The notes under the pieces were generated by a model, which saw nothing but the letters and a program-made list of their open reading frames with translations, had not been told where the DNA came from and did no database searches. Of a DNA stretch of 64,000 nucleotides, positions 22,408 to 32,960 are shown in pieces; the first letter of the stretch is position 1; each line of letters starts with the position of its first letter. The translations under genes and the position numbers were made by a program. Source of the DNA: Cryphonectria parasitica EP155 (taxonomy: Eukaryota > Ascomycota > Sordariomycetes > Diaporthales > Cryphonectriaceae); contig NW_024468911.1 of NCBI RefSeq assembly GCF_011745365.1, positions 4,892,759 through 4,956,758 of the forward strand, read 5' to 3'.

Positions 22408-24685
22408 ATGTCAGCCACACCAATCCGCACGAAAAGTGGGACAACCACACCTGGCAGCACAAGGACGCCAGCCGGTGCCTACGCGCGCCGCAAACCCACC
22501 GAGTTCCTGCACCCCGACGGGCGCAAGATGCTCGTCGCGCTGCCCGAGGAGGCAGAGCGGCTGCGGCAGAAGCACGCGTCGGGCGCGACACAGGTGGAGG
22601 TCGTGGTGCACGGGTCGGCAGAGCACCAGCGGCTGCTGCGCGAGTCACAGCGGCACCACGAGGCGCGGCGCGAGGCGCTGCTGGCGAGGCATGGGGCCGA
22701 GGCGCTGGAGGAATGGGAGAGCGTGGGCAGGCAGCTGGATGGGGTCACGGCGCAGCTGGAGGGGCTTGTGGACCACTCGGCCGCGCTGAGGGAGAACTTT
22801 AGCAAGTTTGGGTATGATGCGCGGCTGCGGACGTACGGAGGGGGGGAGGAGGACGAGGAGGAAGAGGAGGAGGAGGAGGAGGAGGAGGAGGAGGAGGGGG
22901 GGGCTAACGCTGGTAGTTCTGGCACAAGTGTGTTTGATGGGGCGCGTAGCATTAACAGTAGGACAAGAGGACAGACGGATTGGAATGACCGCAGCGGCGA
23001 GGCTGTGAGGCTGTTCAAGAGGCCTGTGGTCAAGCAGTATTTTCACAGGGGCCTGCTGTGGAGATCCTCTCGTGACAGCGAAGTCATGCCGTTCGAGCTG
23101 TTCTTCGACCTCTTGTTTGTCGGCATCATCGCCGTGAACGGTGACCATGCATCAGAGGAGCCTACGGGTCGTGAGCTGCTGCGGTTTGTCATCACCTTCT
23201 GCATGAGCTGGAAGATCTGGACCGACGTCACGCAGCTTATTGAGTGGTTCGACACGGGCGATGTGCTGAACCAGCTTGGGCTGCTCTTTCTCTTTGCCTG
23301 TCTTCTCGGGTAAGTTGTCCTGCCGATTGATAACGAAGAAGAAACGAAGAAGAAGGAGAGGAGATGAAACAAAAGCTAACCAAGCTTTCTTCCCCTCTGG
23401 GGTGCAGGTTGACCACCAACATGGTCTCGGCTTTTAGTGAAGAGAACGACACATATGTCCAGCTCGCAGGATACTACATCACATCTCGCCTATTCTTGTC
23501 AGTCTGGGCAGCCTCGACAGCGTATCTGGTACCGATGATCAGGGGCATGATGTACTCGCAGGTTATACACTTTCTCACCGGGGTGGCCCTCTGGATCGGC
23601 AGCACGCAGGTCGAGTACCCCGACAGCCTGGGCCTGGTCATCACGGCGCTCGTTGTCGACATCTGCGGCAGCGCCACATATGTCAGCCTCTTCCTGTACG
23701 CGAAATCGCACCAGTCGAGGGTGGCGCGCCGCATCGAACGGTTCTTTGAGTTCTACCCAGCCGTGAACATCGAGCACAAGGTCGAGAGGACCAACGCCTT
23801 TGTCTGTCTGGTGATTGGATACGGCGTCGTCGGTGTGCTCTACCAGAATCAAGGGTATGGGCTGAACGCATTTCTGGGCAAGGCGGTTCTGGGCCTGGCA
23901 CAGGGCTACATTTTCAATTGGCTGTACTTTGAGATCGATAATGGCCAGCTGCACACCCACGCCATCCGACGCCACGCACACACAGGTGAGTCTTGATTAA
24001 TAGACATTTGCCCGTGCTGATAATAACGTTGACGATGCGACACGAACGGTCTGGCTAACTTGGAGCATAATTTATTTGTACCCTTGCAGCTTTTCTCTGG
24101 CAGTACACTCATCTCATCTTCATCATGTCGTACATCATCTCCAGCGCCGCCCTCTCCAAACTCGTCGTGGCACACGACTGTCCCAACGCCAGCAACGCCA
24201 CACTGACGGAGCTGTACGCCGACAAGTCCGAGGCCGACGTTCCGCTGGGCCTGCGCCTCTTCTACTGCGTCGGCCTCGGCGTTGCCCTCGCGTGCATGCT
24301 GATCATCAACCTCACACACATACACAAGGTCCCCTCCATGACATGCCGCATCCCGCTCTGGCTGCGGTGCGCCAACAGGAGCGCCGTGTGCGTCGTGCTC
24401 TGCTGCCTGCCAGCCGCAGGGGACCGGCTGAACAGCCTGCAGCTGGTGGGGCTGGCGGCGGGCTTGTCGGCATGGGTGCTCGGGGTGGAGCTGTTTGGGC
24501 GGTCGTGCCGGGACACGAGCCTGTTTGGGGACGGCGAGGGGGGCCGATGTAGCTATACGGCGCGGTGCAGTCGACGAGCACTGGAAGATGCCACTAGGAG
24601 GAGAACGAGTGGGAGTGACGGCGAGATTGAGGTTAGGGAGCTTGGGAGGGACGAGAAGACTGCTGTGCCAGGGGGGATTGACTGA
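22408..24685 (+). CDS. Fungal low-temperature-requirement A (LtrA) family membrane protein
   Basis: Exons: 22408..23309, 23408..23985, 24090..24685, 691 aa. The N-terminal ~215 residues are soluble: a basic start, a charged helical stretch (about 50-120), and a polyglutamate run of about 15 residues encoded by a GAG/GAA repeat near 22855-22895. The LtrA domain starts at EVMPFELFFDLLFVGIIAVN, the hallmark of the family, and continues through repeated hydrophobic helices with conserved FFEFYPAVNIEHK-VERTNAFV. The tail is basic/acidic and cytosolic. LtrA was named from Listeria cold growth; in fungi members are multi-pass membrane proteins without an assigned substrate. Both introns are required to keep the LtrA helices in frame. 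Function unknown beyond membrane location. Confidence 0.92.
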
Positions 24686-25479
24686 GACGATTGCATGCCG
24701 TCCTTTATCTAGTGCTCTTAGGACCAGGGGACTGTATGGTCGGTTCCAATTCAAAGTGTAGTCGACGCCAGATGTCTCGGTTTATTGAATCCCATCCATC
24801 CTGAAGATTGATACGTTAAGTGCCACAGTGACAATATCATTTATCATTACCGATAATATAGTAATATAAATCAATCTCTCGAGACCGAATGCGGACATGA
24901 AAGGTGCCTTGACACGACACGCAGCTGCCGGCACATTTTCTGTCAGGCGAAAGAGGGGAATATGCTTTCCCCATAATTGAGTGACCTTGATTCAATGTGC
25001 TGCCATCATCATATGTACCTTGATATCTTACATCTCTTGAAATGGAAAGAAGGAAAGTAGGAAAAACTGTTTCGGATGGTCAGCAAGAAAAGAAATATGA
25101 ACCCGGCTTGCGAAGCTCGAAACTACTTACTTACAGAACAATCCCAGTCACGTCACAGTCACCCCAAATGGCAAACTACTAGCAGGGTCAAAGCCCGAGA
25201 CTAAAGTGAGAGAAAGACAAAAGGACGGAGGCGAAAAAAAAGAGGAAAGAGGCGAAAGCCGTTAAGCGATAGATTCACGCTCGGAACTCTCCGATATCCG
25301 CTAAAGAAAAACGCCGGGATAAGAAGTCTTTCACTTTCCGTGATAATTCCGTAGGGGCACCTAGGAACAACTCGAGCCGGCATCCTGGTTCCGTCCCAGT
25401 CTCTTTCTACCTCAACGCCAACGTGAGACAGGCACTGTCATATTTTGAGCCTGCTTGCTTGTTTTTCAGGCAATTCACG
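24686..25479. other. Intergenic, no gene seen
   Basis: Spacer between two plus-strand membrane-protein genes. A purine-rich stretch lies near 25205-25255. Nothing else supported. Confidence 0.6.
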
Positions 25480-27330
25480 ATGTTGCGCGAGGTGGACGTT
25501 GGGCGAGGAGGCCTTGTCGAGAGGAACGAGTCCGAACTGCTGCCATCGGGACCAGGAGAAAAGGAGCTGATGCCGACCTCGGATGAATCTGGCAATGGAA
25601 CCTCGACAGAAGACGATGACAACAACAACAATAATGATGCCTTCAGCCAGAGGTCGCAGCCTGTATTGGCTATATCGAAAGCAAAGGCTATTGCTCTGGT
25701 TGCCACCGTCACCGGCGCCAGTTTTCTCAATGCAAGTTTGCCTCTTCTTTTTTCCTTCCTTCCCACCGCCCTTCGAAACCTTTACACCACCCAAACCATT
25801 TTCCAGCTAACAAGACATACATATCAACAGACCCTCTCCATCCAGGCCGTCGTGATCATTCTCCCCACGATTGGACGAGATCTCTCGATCCCCGACTCCC
25901 GCCAGCAGTGGATCGTCTCCGCCTACTCCCTCACCTTTGGCTGCTTCCTCCTCCTCTGGGGCCGCATCGCCGACGTCTACGGCAAGCGCACCATCTTCGT
26001 CCTCGGTTCTGCCTGGGTCGCCATCACCACGGCCGTCAACCCTGTCATCCCCAACGAGATCGCCTTTGACCTCTTCCGCGGCCTCCAGGGCCTTGGGGCT
26101 GCCGCCAACGTCCCCACGGCCATTGGCATTCTTGGCACGACATTCCCGCCTGGCAGGGCCAAGAACTATGCCTTTTCGACGTATGCTGCCGGTGCGCCCA
26201 TGGGGTCCATCTGTGGGAACCTGCTGGGCGGCCTGATTGCCTCGTATGCGCACTGGACGTGGGTGTTTTGGGCGCTGGCCATCCTCGCAGTGGCCGTGAC
26301 GGTCGCTGGCTATTTTGTTATCCCGCCGCCCGTCGTCACGCCCCACGCGCAGGGTGTCACGGCCAAGGCCACCATCGACTGGGTCGGTGCCATTCTCATC
26401 ACGGCAGGGCTGATGATTCTGTTGTTTGCGCTCACTGAGGGGAATGTCGTGGGCTGGTCGACGCCCTGGGTGCCCGTGCTGATTGTGGTGTCTCTTATCC
26501 TCGTCGTCATTTTTGTCCTGTGGCAGCGACATCTCGAGAACAAGGGCACCCAGACGCCGCTCATGAAGGTGTCCATCTTCAAGAATCGCCGCTTCAGCGC
26601 CGCCATGGTCATCATGGGCCTGTTCTTTGCCTGCTTTAACGGCTATCTCATCTTCGCCACATATTATTTCCAAGACTACCAAGGCCTTAGCCCCATCCAG
26701 ACCACCCTGCGCTTCATCCCCACCGGCGTGGTCGGCGTGCTCACAGCCGCCATAACAGGCAAGCTCATCGCCGTCCTCCCGACACAGGGGCTGCTCCTGT
26801 TCGGCAACCTCTGCTGCTCCATCTCGTGCCTCCTCTTCGCCGTGCCCATCCCCGCCGCCACTACTACGTACTTTGCCTACGGCCTCCCCGCCATGGTTCT
26901 CTCTGTCCTCGGGGCAGACACCGCCTGGCCGTGTCTGACCCTCTTCACCTCGCACTCTCTGCCCCAAGCCGACCAGGCCATGGGTGGCGCCCTTGTCAAC
27001 GCCGTCGGCCAGTTTGGTCGTGCCATTGGCCTTGCTGTTGCCACTGCTGTGCAGACTGCTGTTATGGCCCACGACAGGCACACCTCGGTGGCCCACTCGG
27101 GCTCCCTCGAGACGTGGGACCGGCCTACTCTCAAGGGCCTGCAGGCTGCGCAGTACTTGAACTTTGCGTTTGGGGCGACTAGTTTGTGTGTTGTTGCTGT
27201 GGCGTTTAGGGGGACAGGCGTTATTGGGAGGGCTGGGGTGAGGGCCAAGGGGAGCGGGAAGGATGTTGTTGGGCCTGGGAGGACGGGCGGCGAGGAGGGG
27301 ATTATGGATGAGGAGGAGTCGGGGCCGTAG
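25480..27330 (+). CDS. MFS multidrug efflux transporter (DHA2-like)
   Basis: Exons: 25480..25731, 25831..27330, 583 aa. The Asp/Asn/Glu-rich cytosolic N-terminus (about 75 residues) ends in TM1 at ALVATVTGASFLN-TLSIQAVVIILPTIGRDL. Motif A is LLWGRIADVYGKR, and motif C-like residues AAGAPMGSICGNLLGG follow. Fourteen hydrophobic segments are plausible, with a Gly-rich C-terminus. The single intron (25732-25830, 99 nt) begins GCAAGT, has a GCTAACA branch and an ATCAACAG acceptor, so it is a GC-AG intron. Splicing joins FLN to TLSIQ exactly as in the family, but the intron is also in frame and stop-free, so retention would add 33 residues inside TM1. The preceding open frame starts at GTG 25423; the ATG at 25480 is chosen. 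Substrate unknown. Confidence 0.93.
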   Translation: MLREVDVGRGGLVERNESELLPSGPGEKELMPTSDESGNGTSTEDDDNNNNNDAFSQRSQPVLAISKAKAIALVATVTGASFLNASLPLLFSFLPTALRNLYTTQTIFQLTRHTYQQTLSIQAVVIILPTIGRDLSIPDSRQQWIVSAYSLTFGCFLLLWGRIADVYGKRTIFVLGSAWVAITTAVNPVIPNEIAFDLFRGLQGLGAAANVPTAIGILGTTFPPGRAKNYAFSTYAAGAPMGSICGNLLGGLIASYAHWTWVFWALAILAVAVTVAGYFVIPPPVVTPHAQGVTAKATIDWVGAILITAGLMILLFALTEGNVVGWSTPWVPVLIVVSLILVVIFVLWQRHLENKGTQTPLMKVSIFKNRRFSAAMVIMGLFFACFNGYLIFATYYFQDYQGLSPIQTTLRFIPTGVVGVLTAAITGKLIAVLPTQGLLLFGNLCCSISCLLFAVPIPAATTTYFAYGLPAMVLSVLGADTAWPCLTLFTSHSLPQADQAMGGALVNAVGQFGRAIGLAVATAVQTAVMAHDRHTSVAHSGSLETWDRPTLKGLQAAQYLNFAFGATSLCVVAVAFRGTGVIGRAGVRAKGSGKDVVGPGRTGGEEGIMDEEESGP

Positions 27331-28570
27331 GTGGATGGGGATTGAGAGCAGAACATGCATGGCTGAATAGACAGATTCATTATTCACAGGCCTAGCAACA
27401 TTGATTGCTGTCTGCGTTACGCTTCCACTTGCCTATCCTATGTATGTACTGGAGAGGTGAAAGCTCAAGTCGCACAAGACACAAGATGATGGTGGTCTCT
27501 CAAGAATTTACGTATCCAGACAAATAGTCGTACCGTCTGCTTACCTCCCCTCTACATTACGCTTTGATCGCCATTTGGGCAGAGATTGTGATAAAAAGCT
27601 CAACGCAATTAGCTATTGACGACGATATACCCTGAGGTGTCGGTGGACCGCTGGTAGAATCGACTTGTCCGTTATCACGAAAAAGATTACCATTTTCTCG
27701 AGGAAGCCTTGTAGCAGCTGCTGTTTCTCAACTGTTGTTCGCCCAAGTTGTCAAATGGTCTCAAAGAAATATGCCAACAAGTAGATGCTCATGCTATCTT
27801 AGGAAAAGTGATCATTGATGGTTAGGATCTTTGTCTTGGAATAGAGCAGCATAAAGATCATTTGGAATAAGCTTTTCTATAGCACAATACTAAAGAGGAA
27901 ACTCCAGGCCTATCATCTGGCAACACATCAAACAAATCGTGCGAAACCTTTTGCAAAATGCAATATCAGGCTTATCCAGGGGAAACAGATCAGATGATAA
28001 TAATATGAGCAACATTCCAGCAAACATTCGAACTTGTTTCCAACCTCTGCGCAAAAGTTTAGAAACAGCAATCTTGAATGTATGTATATATGTGTTGAGA
28101 GGAGCAAACAAAGAATAGAGGTGGCATCAAAAGGGTGAGGAATAACTTTCTGTTCCAAGCATCGAAATGTATGACCTTGGCTACAATGGCAGTCAAGTTG
28201 TACATACTGCAGAGTAGGGCCATTCATGAGAGAAGAAAAGTCATTGATTCGTAAAGTTCTCTCAGCCTATTCCAGGCATACCAAGTGCCTTCTCATCATA
28301 GCCCTTTTTCATTTGAAGGGCATGAAATAGGTGTGGGCTGGATCATTCCTTCATGATAATGCCACCAGCCAGTAATCCAACAATCAAACCATACTTGTAC
28401 ACACGCAGGGGTAATAAAACAATCAGCCTGGCCTGTTTTGCTCTCGGCCCCCCTGCCTTTTTTCTTCATAATCAAACATTTCATTCCACCACTCACCACC
28501 CTCACCGACCCATCTCTCCTCCTCCTCCCTCCTCCCCACCGTGAGATGCACATGAACGGCTCTCGGCTTT
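27331..28570. other. Intergenic, convergent 3' flanks
   Basis: About 1.2 kb, AT-rich (especially 27560-28260), between the convergent MFS and coiled-coil genes. No supported gene. Confidence 0.6.
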
Positions 28571-31500
28571 CTACCTGCGCGGCCCTTCATCGGGCTCATT
28601 GGCGTCGAGGTATGCCTCGAACTCGGTCATGTACATCTCGCGATGCACCGCCATATCCTCCTTGTCGACCTCGAAGATCTCCTCGATCTCGAGCCACACC
28701 GCCTCCTTGAAGAACATGCCGATCATGGTCTGGAGGTCCTGCCGGGTGAACAGGACGGTGTGGGCGCGGTGGGCCGGCAGCCACTCGCGGAAGCCCTCCT
28801 CCCCGCGGGTGTGCGCGTGGTTCGAGACCTCCCGCGCCCAGAGGGTGTCCTGGTCCGTCAGGTCCCGCCAGAGCTTGACCATCGTGGACATGTGCGACAT
28901 GTGTTCTCGGAGGTAGAGGAAGTACTCCGAGCTGTAGAGGGTCCTGCGGCCCGCTGCCGTGGCCTCCCTCAGCTCCTGGGCCTTCTTCTCCTCAGCCTCC
29001 TTCATCTCCTGGAGCGCCTCCTTGGAGAAGTTGCCCAGCCTCCCGCGCGGCCTCTTGATCATGGCGCGCGCGGAGGGGCCGGCGAGGGCGGGAGTGGGTT
29101 CGGGCTTGTCCCCGGACTCGTCCACGCCCTCGCCGCCTTCCTCTACCCCAGCCTCTGTGGCGCGCGTCGATATGGCGGCGACGGCCGCGAGCAAGTTCCT
29201 CCCCGCCTCCTTGGCCTGGGCCTCTGCCGCAGGCTCGCTAGGAGCCGGCTTGGTTGCCTCCGCAGGGGAGACCGCTGTGTCCTGCGGCCCTGCTTCTGGC
29301 GTCTTGGCTCGCGGCCCCTTGGGTGTGAGGATCTTGCGCTCGGCGGGCGCGTCCTCCAACTCTTCCCGTCCGGCCCAGTCGCCAGTACCGTAGGCTGCAT
29401 CGGCGAGCTCCTGCAGCCTGAGGGCGGTCTGGCGACCGACCGACCGGACGGTGAAGTTGTCGAGGTCGACGTCCTGTGGTAGGAAGGAATGGTCAGTTCT
29501 GCACAATGTTTGAGAGCCTGCTCTGGGGTTTCTCACCTCCGTAGACCCTATGCCCTGCTTGATGATCTCCATGGCGCGGGACCGATAGACGGCGACCTCG
29601 ATGCCCCGAATATCTTGGTCCAGGAGATTCACCTGTTCGTCAGACATCCCGTGAGTGCCTGGCTCGTCACCTGGGAGCGCCGCCGTGGTCGCTCCCGCAC
29701 TGGCAGGCTCGGTGCTGGGGCCGGCGCTGCTCTCTGTGGTGTCCTGAGCACCTGTGTCGACGGCTTTGGTCTTTCTCGCCGCGTTCATCCGGTCCAGGAT
29801 CCTCTGGTATCCTGGGCTCGGCTTGGCGGCGGGCACAGGCAACGAGACGAAGGGGCGCGGGGCGCTGGCGCCGAACTGGAAGCCCGTGGTGTCGAACTTG
29901 AAGCCGTCGAACTTGATTCCACCGCTGTGACCTGCGGTGGTGGTGCTCATAGGAGCCTCATTTGTTGGAGGCGCTGGAAGGGAGGAGGAGGAGGAGGAAG
30001 AGGGGAAGACGGAGCTGGGACCTGGCTCGCCATCTCCGATACTGGCAGGGCCTGGGGTCTGCTCGACTGGGTCGATATTCATCGCCATGTCGACATCCCC
30101 CTCCGTGGTGGTAGCCTGGGTCTCCATATTATGACCCTGGTTCACGTCCTCCTTGCCCATAGAATAACTACCAGCAGGGTCTTCAGCTGGTAGAGCCGAC
30201 TCGACAGGCTCCATATCGACGTCCTCAATCTGGACAGGCTGCGGGCTGTATATCATCTTGCCCTTGCCCTTGTCGATACTGGTAGGGCCTGTCTCCGTGT
30301 TGTCGATATCGTCGGCCTGGTCCTCCATCTCGTCGTCCTCATCTCTGATGGCAAGGGAACGGAAGGCTTCCGCGAGAGGCGCCATCATCTTGCCCTTGTC
30401 CTCCTGGCTGCTGCTGGACGGGTAGTTCTCCATCTGAACTCCCTCCATGGCCACGTCTCCATTGTTGAAGAGAACGTCCTCGGGCTGCTGACCTTGGTCG
30501 ACGATATGGGCCACCTCGATGCTCTCGCAGCTGGTGGGCTGGGCGACGAATTCCTGCTGAAGAGGACATTGGTTAGTCGTCATCTCCTCGTCGACCTGCC
30601 TCATGAAGCTGTCTCCATGATTGGTGATGAAACATCTGCCCTGTTCCTGGGGAATACTTACAACATCGGAAACATTTGGCTTTGGCGACAACGCCAGCTC
30701 TTTGACGGCAGCATCTTTATAGGTGACGTCCTCAAAGTCGTCCGCATTCTCCGTCTCATCCGACTTTGGGCACGACTTCTGATCTCTGATGAGAGAAACA
30801 TCTTTGATGTTCCCCTCAACATTGACCCCGGATGGTCCGCCCTCCTCCTTGGGAGGGCTTGGCTTGGACTCATCCGCCTTCGGGAACGACTTCTTCTCCT
30901 TGATCGGAGAAGAATTATATATGTCGTCCTCGAAGTGAAGCGCGCCCGCCGTCTCTGGCTCCTCCTTCTGCTGCTTCGTCTGCTCTGGGCTCTTCTGGCC
31001 CTCTGGAGTGCGTGGAGGGGAAGGGGGACGGGTTGAGGGGCCGAGGCCCAGTTGGACTGGCGGCTGCGAGGAGTCTTCAGCAACCTGAGCGGGCGAACCC
31101 GACACGTCAACAATGAGAGCCACATCTGTGGCCTTGGGGTCTTCATGAGGACCATCGTCGTCGGGCTCGGTGTTGGCCGCGACGACAGGCAGATCCTCAT
31201 TGTCTGCCGAGGTCGAGGCAGACTGACCCTGGGTCTCGACATCCAGGGTGATCTCTTGGTGAGCTGGCTGCTTGCTCGAAGGAGAGGGAGGGCTCGGCGG
31301 CTCCTGCTCATGGGTAGTGCTCGTGAGAGCATCCCCAGTCAACGCACTCGCCACGTCGCCCTCCTCATCCTCTTCTTGCTCGCGACGACCAGTCTCATTC
31401 GAGATCACGACCTTTCCGTCGAAACCCCCCACTGTGACTGCCTTCAGGCTGCTGTCATCCTTCTGGGTCTGGCTCTGGGGGGCTGCGGCCTTGTCATCGA

Positions 31501-32914
31501 CGTCGTCTGTCGAGTCGGGAGTTGACTGGACAAGCTTGGTGTACTTGTCCTTCAGCGACTCCAGCTCCGACTTGGTGCGGACAGTGGCGCGCTTGACCTG
31601 GCTCATATCGCGCCTCAGGTCCTTGTACATGTCCCAGCGCTTCTTGCTCTTCGCCTGGGCATCCTTGAGCGTCGCCTTCAGCTCCGTGCACTCCTTCTGG
31701 AGGCTCTCGTGCTGCTCATTCAGGCTTCGGCCTTCCTTCAAGATGAAGTCGGTATACTCGGCCAACTCCCAATACTCCTTGGCCGCGGCGACCTTCCACT
31801 CCTGCAGCTCCTTCAGCTCACCCTCTGTCTTTGCGAGAGCGGCCTGGGTATTCTGCAAAACGGTATCGGACGCCTTTTCGGCAGGACCTTCTTTCTCGTC
31901 CTTAGTCTTCTTCAGCTCACCCTTGGCGTTGGCGAGGACAGCCTTGGCCTTCTGCAACTGCTTCTTGGTCTTGTCCTGCTCGGCCTGCAGGGTCATGTTG
32001 ATCTTGGCGACCTCGTCGCGTTGCTTCACGGCATTTTGAAGTTGCTCGTCCTGCTGGGCGAGCACCTCCTGCTGCTTGGCGAACTCGCCTGCAGCGTTCT
32101 GCAGCTCCAGGGCGATCTTGTCGCGGTGCTCGACGACGCCCTGCAGCTGCAGGTTCTGCTGGGCGAGATCGTCGCGCTGCTGGACGGCCTCGCTCAGCTT
32201 CTTGGTCGTCTCATCTTGCTGGGCCAGGACCTTCTTCACAACTTTGGCGTTCTCGTCCCGCTGCTCGAGGGCGTCTTGCAGGCGCTGGCTCTGCCTCGAC
32301 ATCAGCTCCTCGTGCTTGGAGGCCTGCTTTTCGCGCCGCTTGGTCTCCTCGTTCAGCTGCTTGGTGACGTGAGCCAATTGCTGGGTGTATGTCTTGCGCA
32401 GCGCCTCGATCAGGTCGCTGTGGTCGTCCTTCTCGATGTTCTCGAGCCTCTCCAGGCGTGCCATCAGCAGCATGTTGTTACGGTTTGCGTTGGCAGTATC
32501 GATGTCATGACGGCGGGCGATGTTGGTGACGCGATTGGAGAGACTCTCGCCCTGGCGATCCTGAACGCGCAGCTTCTGGTTGATGGCGTTCAGCTCCTGG
32601 GTGAGCTGGTTCTGGCAGAAGTTCTCCAGCTGGAAACCACGCGTCAGTGTTCCTGCTCGACCTTCGTATAACAATCTGAGGGTGAGTCCTTTCGTTTTAC
32701 TTACCGAAGATTGAAGCAGCTCGAACGCGCTCCTGTTATCTCCATCTGATCCCCTGGCCTCCTTGATCTTGTCCAGCTTGCCGTTCATCTCAACGAGGGT
32801 GGCGGGAACTTGGCCGAAGTAAGAGACCAAGTTAGTGTATTGCGTGCAAACCGCGAGGCCAAAAGCCACCGTGAAGAAGATGCCGAGAACAAAGCTGAGG
32901 CAAACAGACTCCAT
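28571..32914 (-). CDS. Large membrane-anchored coiled-coil protein, unknown function
   Basis: Proposed exons: complement(28571..29473, 29537..30556, 30662..32629, 32705..32914), 1,366 aa; unspliced, the same frame is open for 1,447 aa. The N-terminus is a hydrophobic anchor or signal (residues about 5-25, LSFVLGIFFTVAFGLAVC). A long coiled coil follows (about 70-450) containing a repeated motif of the type VLAQQDExxxxLxxAVxQRDxxA. The next ~550 residues are acidic and disordered, with recurring short units (KSxPKxDE, and xDVDMEPVE/GDVDMAMNIDP). An Ala/Pro-rich stretch leads to a C-terminal ~130-residue segment that looks folded: YSSEYFLYLREHMSHMSTMV, LFTRQDLQTMIGMFFKEAVW and EMYMTEFEAYLDANEPDEG. 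I recognise no family. Topology and composition suggest a tether or scaffold at an internal membrane (inference). Confidence 0.8.
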   Translation of the reverse strand: MESVCLSFVLGIFFTVAFGLAVCTQYTNLVSYFGQVPATLVEMNGKLDKIKEARGSDGDNRSAFELLQSSVSKTKGLTLRLLYEGRAGTLTRGFQLENFCQNQLTQELNAINQKLRVQDRQGESLSNRVTNIARRHDIDTANANRNNMLLMARLERLENIEKDDHSDLIEALRKTYTQQLAHVTKQLNEETKRREKQASKHEELMSRQSQRLQDALEQRDENAKVVKKVLAQQDETTKKLSEAVQQRDDLAQQNLQLQGVVEHRDKIALELQNAAGEFAKQQEVLAQQDEQLQNAVKQRDEVAKINMTLQAEQDKTKKQLQKAKAVLANAKGELKKTKDEKEGPAEKASDTVLQNTQAALAKTEGELKELQEWKVAAAKEYWELAEYTDFILKEGRSLNEQHESLQKECTELKATLKDAQAKSKKRWDMYKDLRRDMSQVKRATVRTKSELESLKDKYTKLVQSTPDSTDDVDDKAAAPQSQTQKDDSSLKAVTVGGFDGKVVISNETGRREQEEDEEGDVASALTGDALTSTTHEQEPPSPPSPSSKQPAHQEITLDVETQGQSASTSADNEDLPVVAANTEPDDDGPHEDPKATDVALIVDVSGSPAQVAEDSSQPPVQLGLGPSTRPPSPPRTPEGQKSPEQTKQQKEEPETAGALHFEDDIYNSSPIKEKKSFPKADESKPSPPKEEGGPSGVNVEGNIKDVSLIRDQKSCPKSDETENADDFEDVTYKDAAVKELALSPKPNVSDVVSIPQEQGRCFITNHGDSFMRQVDEEMTTNQCPLQQEFVAQPTSCESIEVAHIVDQGQQPEDVLFNNGDVAMEGVQMENYPSSSSQEDKGKMMAPLAEAFRSLAIRDEDDEMEDQADDIDNTETGPTSIDKGKGKMIYSPQPVQIEDVDMEPVESALPAEDPAGSYSMGKEDVNQGHNMETQATTTEGDVDMAMNIDPVEQTPGPASIGDGEPGPSSVFPSSSSSSSLPAPPTNEAPMSTTTAGHSGGIKFDGFKFDTTGFQFGASAPRPFVSLPVPAAKPSPGYQRILDRMNAARKTKAVDTGAQDTTESSAGPSTEPASAGATTAALPGDEPGTHGMSDEQVNLLDQDIRGIEVAVYRSRAMEIIKQGIGSTEVRNPRAGSQTLCRTDHSFLPQDVDLDNFTVRSVGRQTALRLQELADAAYGTGDWAGREELEDAPAERKILTPKGPRAKTPEAGPQDTAVSPAEATKPAPSEPAAEAQAKEAGRNLLAAVAAISTRATEAGVEEGGEGVDESGDKPEPTPALAGPSARAMIKRPRGRLGNFSKEALQEMKEAEEKKAQELREATAAGRRTLYSSEYFLYLREHMSHMSTMVKLWRDLTDQDTLWAREVSNHAHTRGEEGFREWLPAHRAHTVLFTRQDLQTMIGMFFKEAVWLEIEEIFEVDKEDMAVHREMYMTEFEAYLDANEPDEGPRR

Positions 32915-32960
32915 TGTGAAGGACTGCTGAAAACGACGTGGGGATGGAAAAGGAAAGATT

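Noticed and set aside
25807..27387. Minus-strand open frame of 526 codons
   Set aside because: Shadow of the MFS efflux pump; composition is Gly/Arg/His-rich with no family resemblance.
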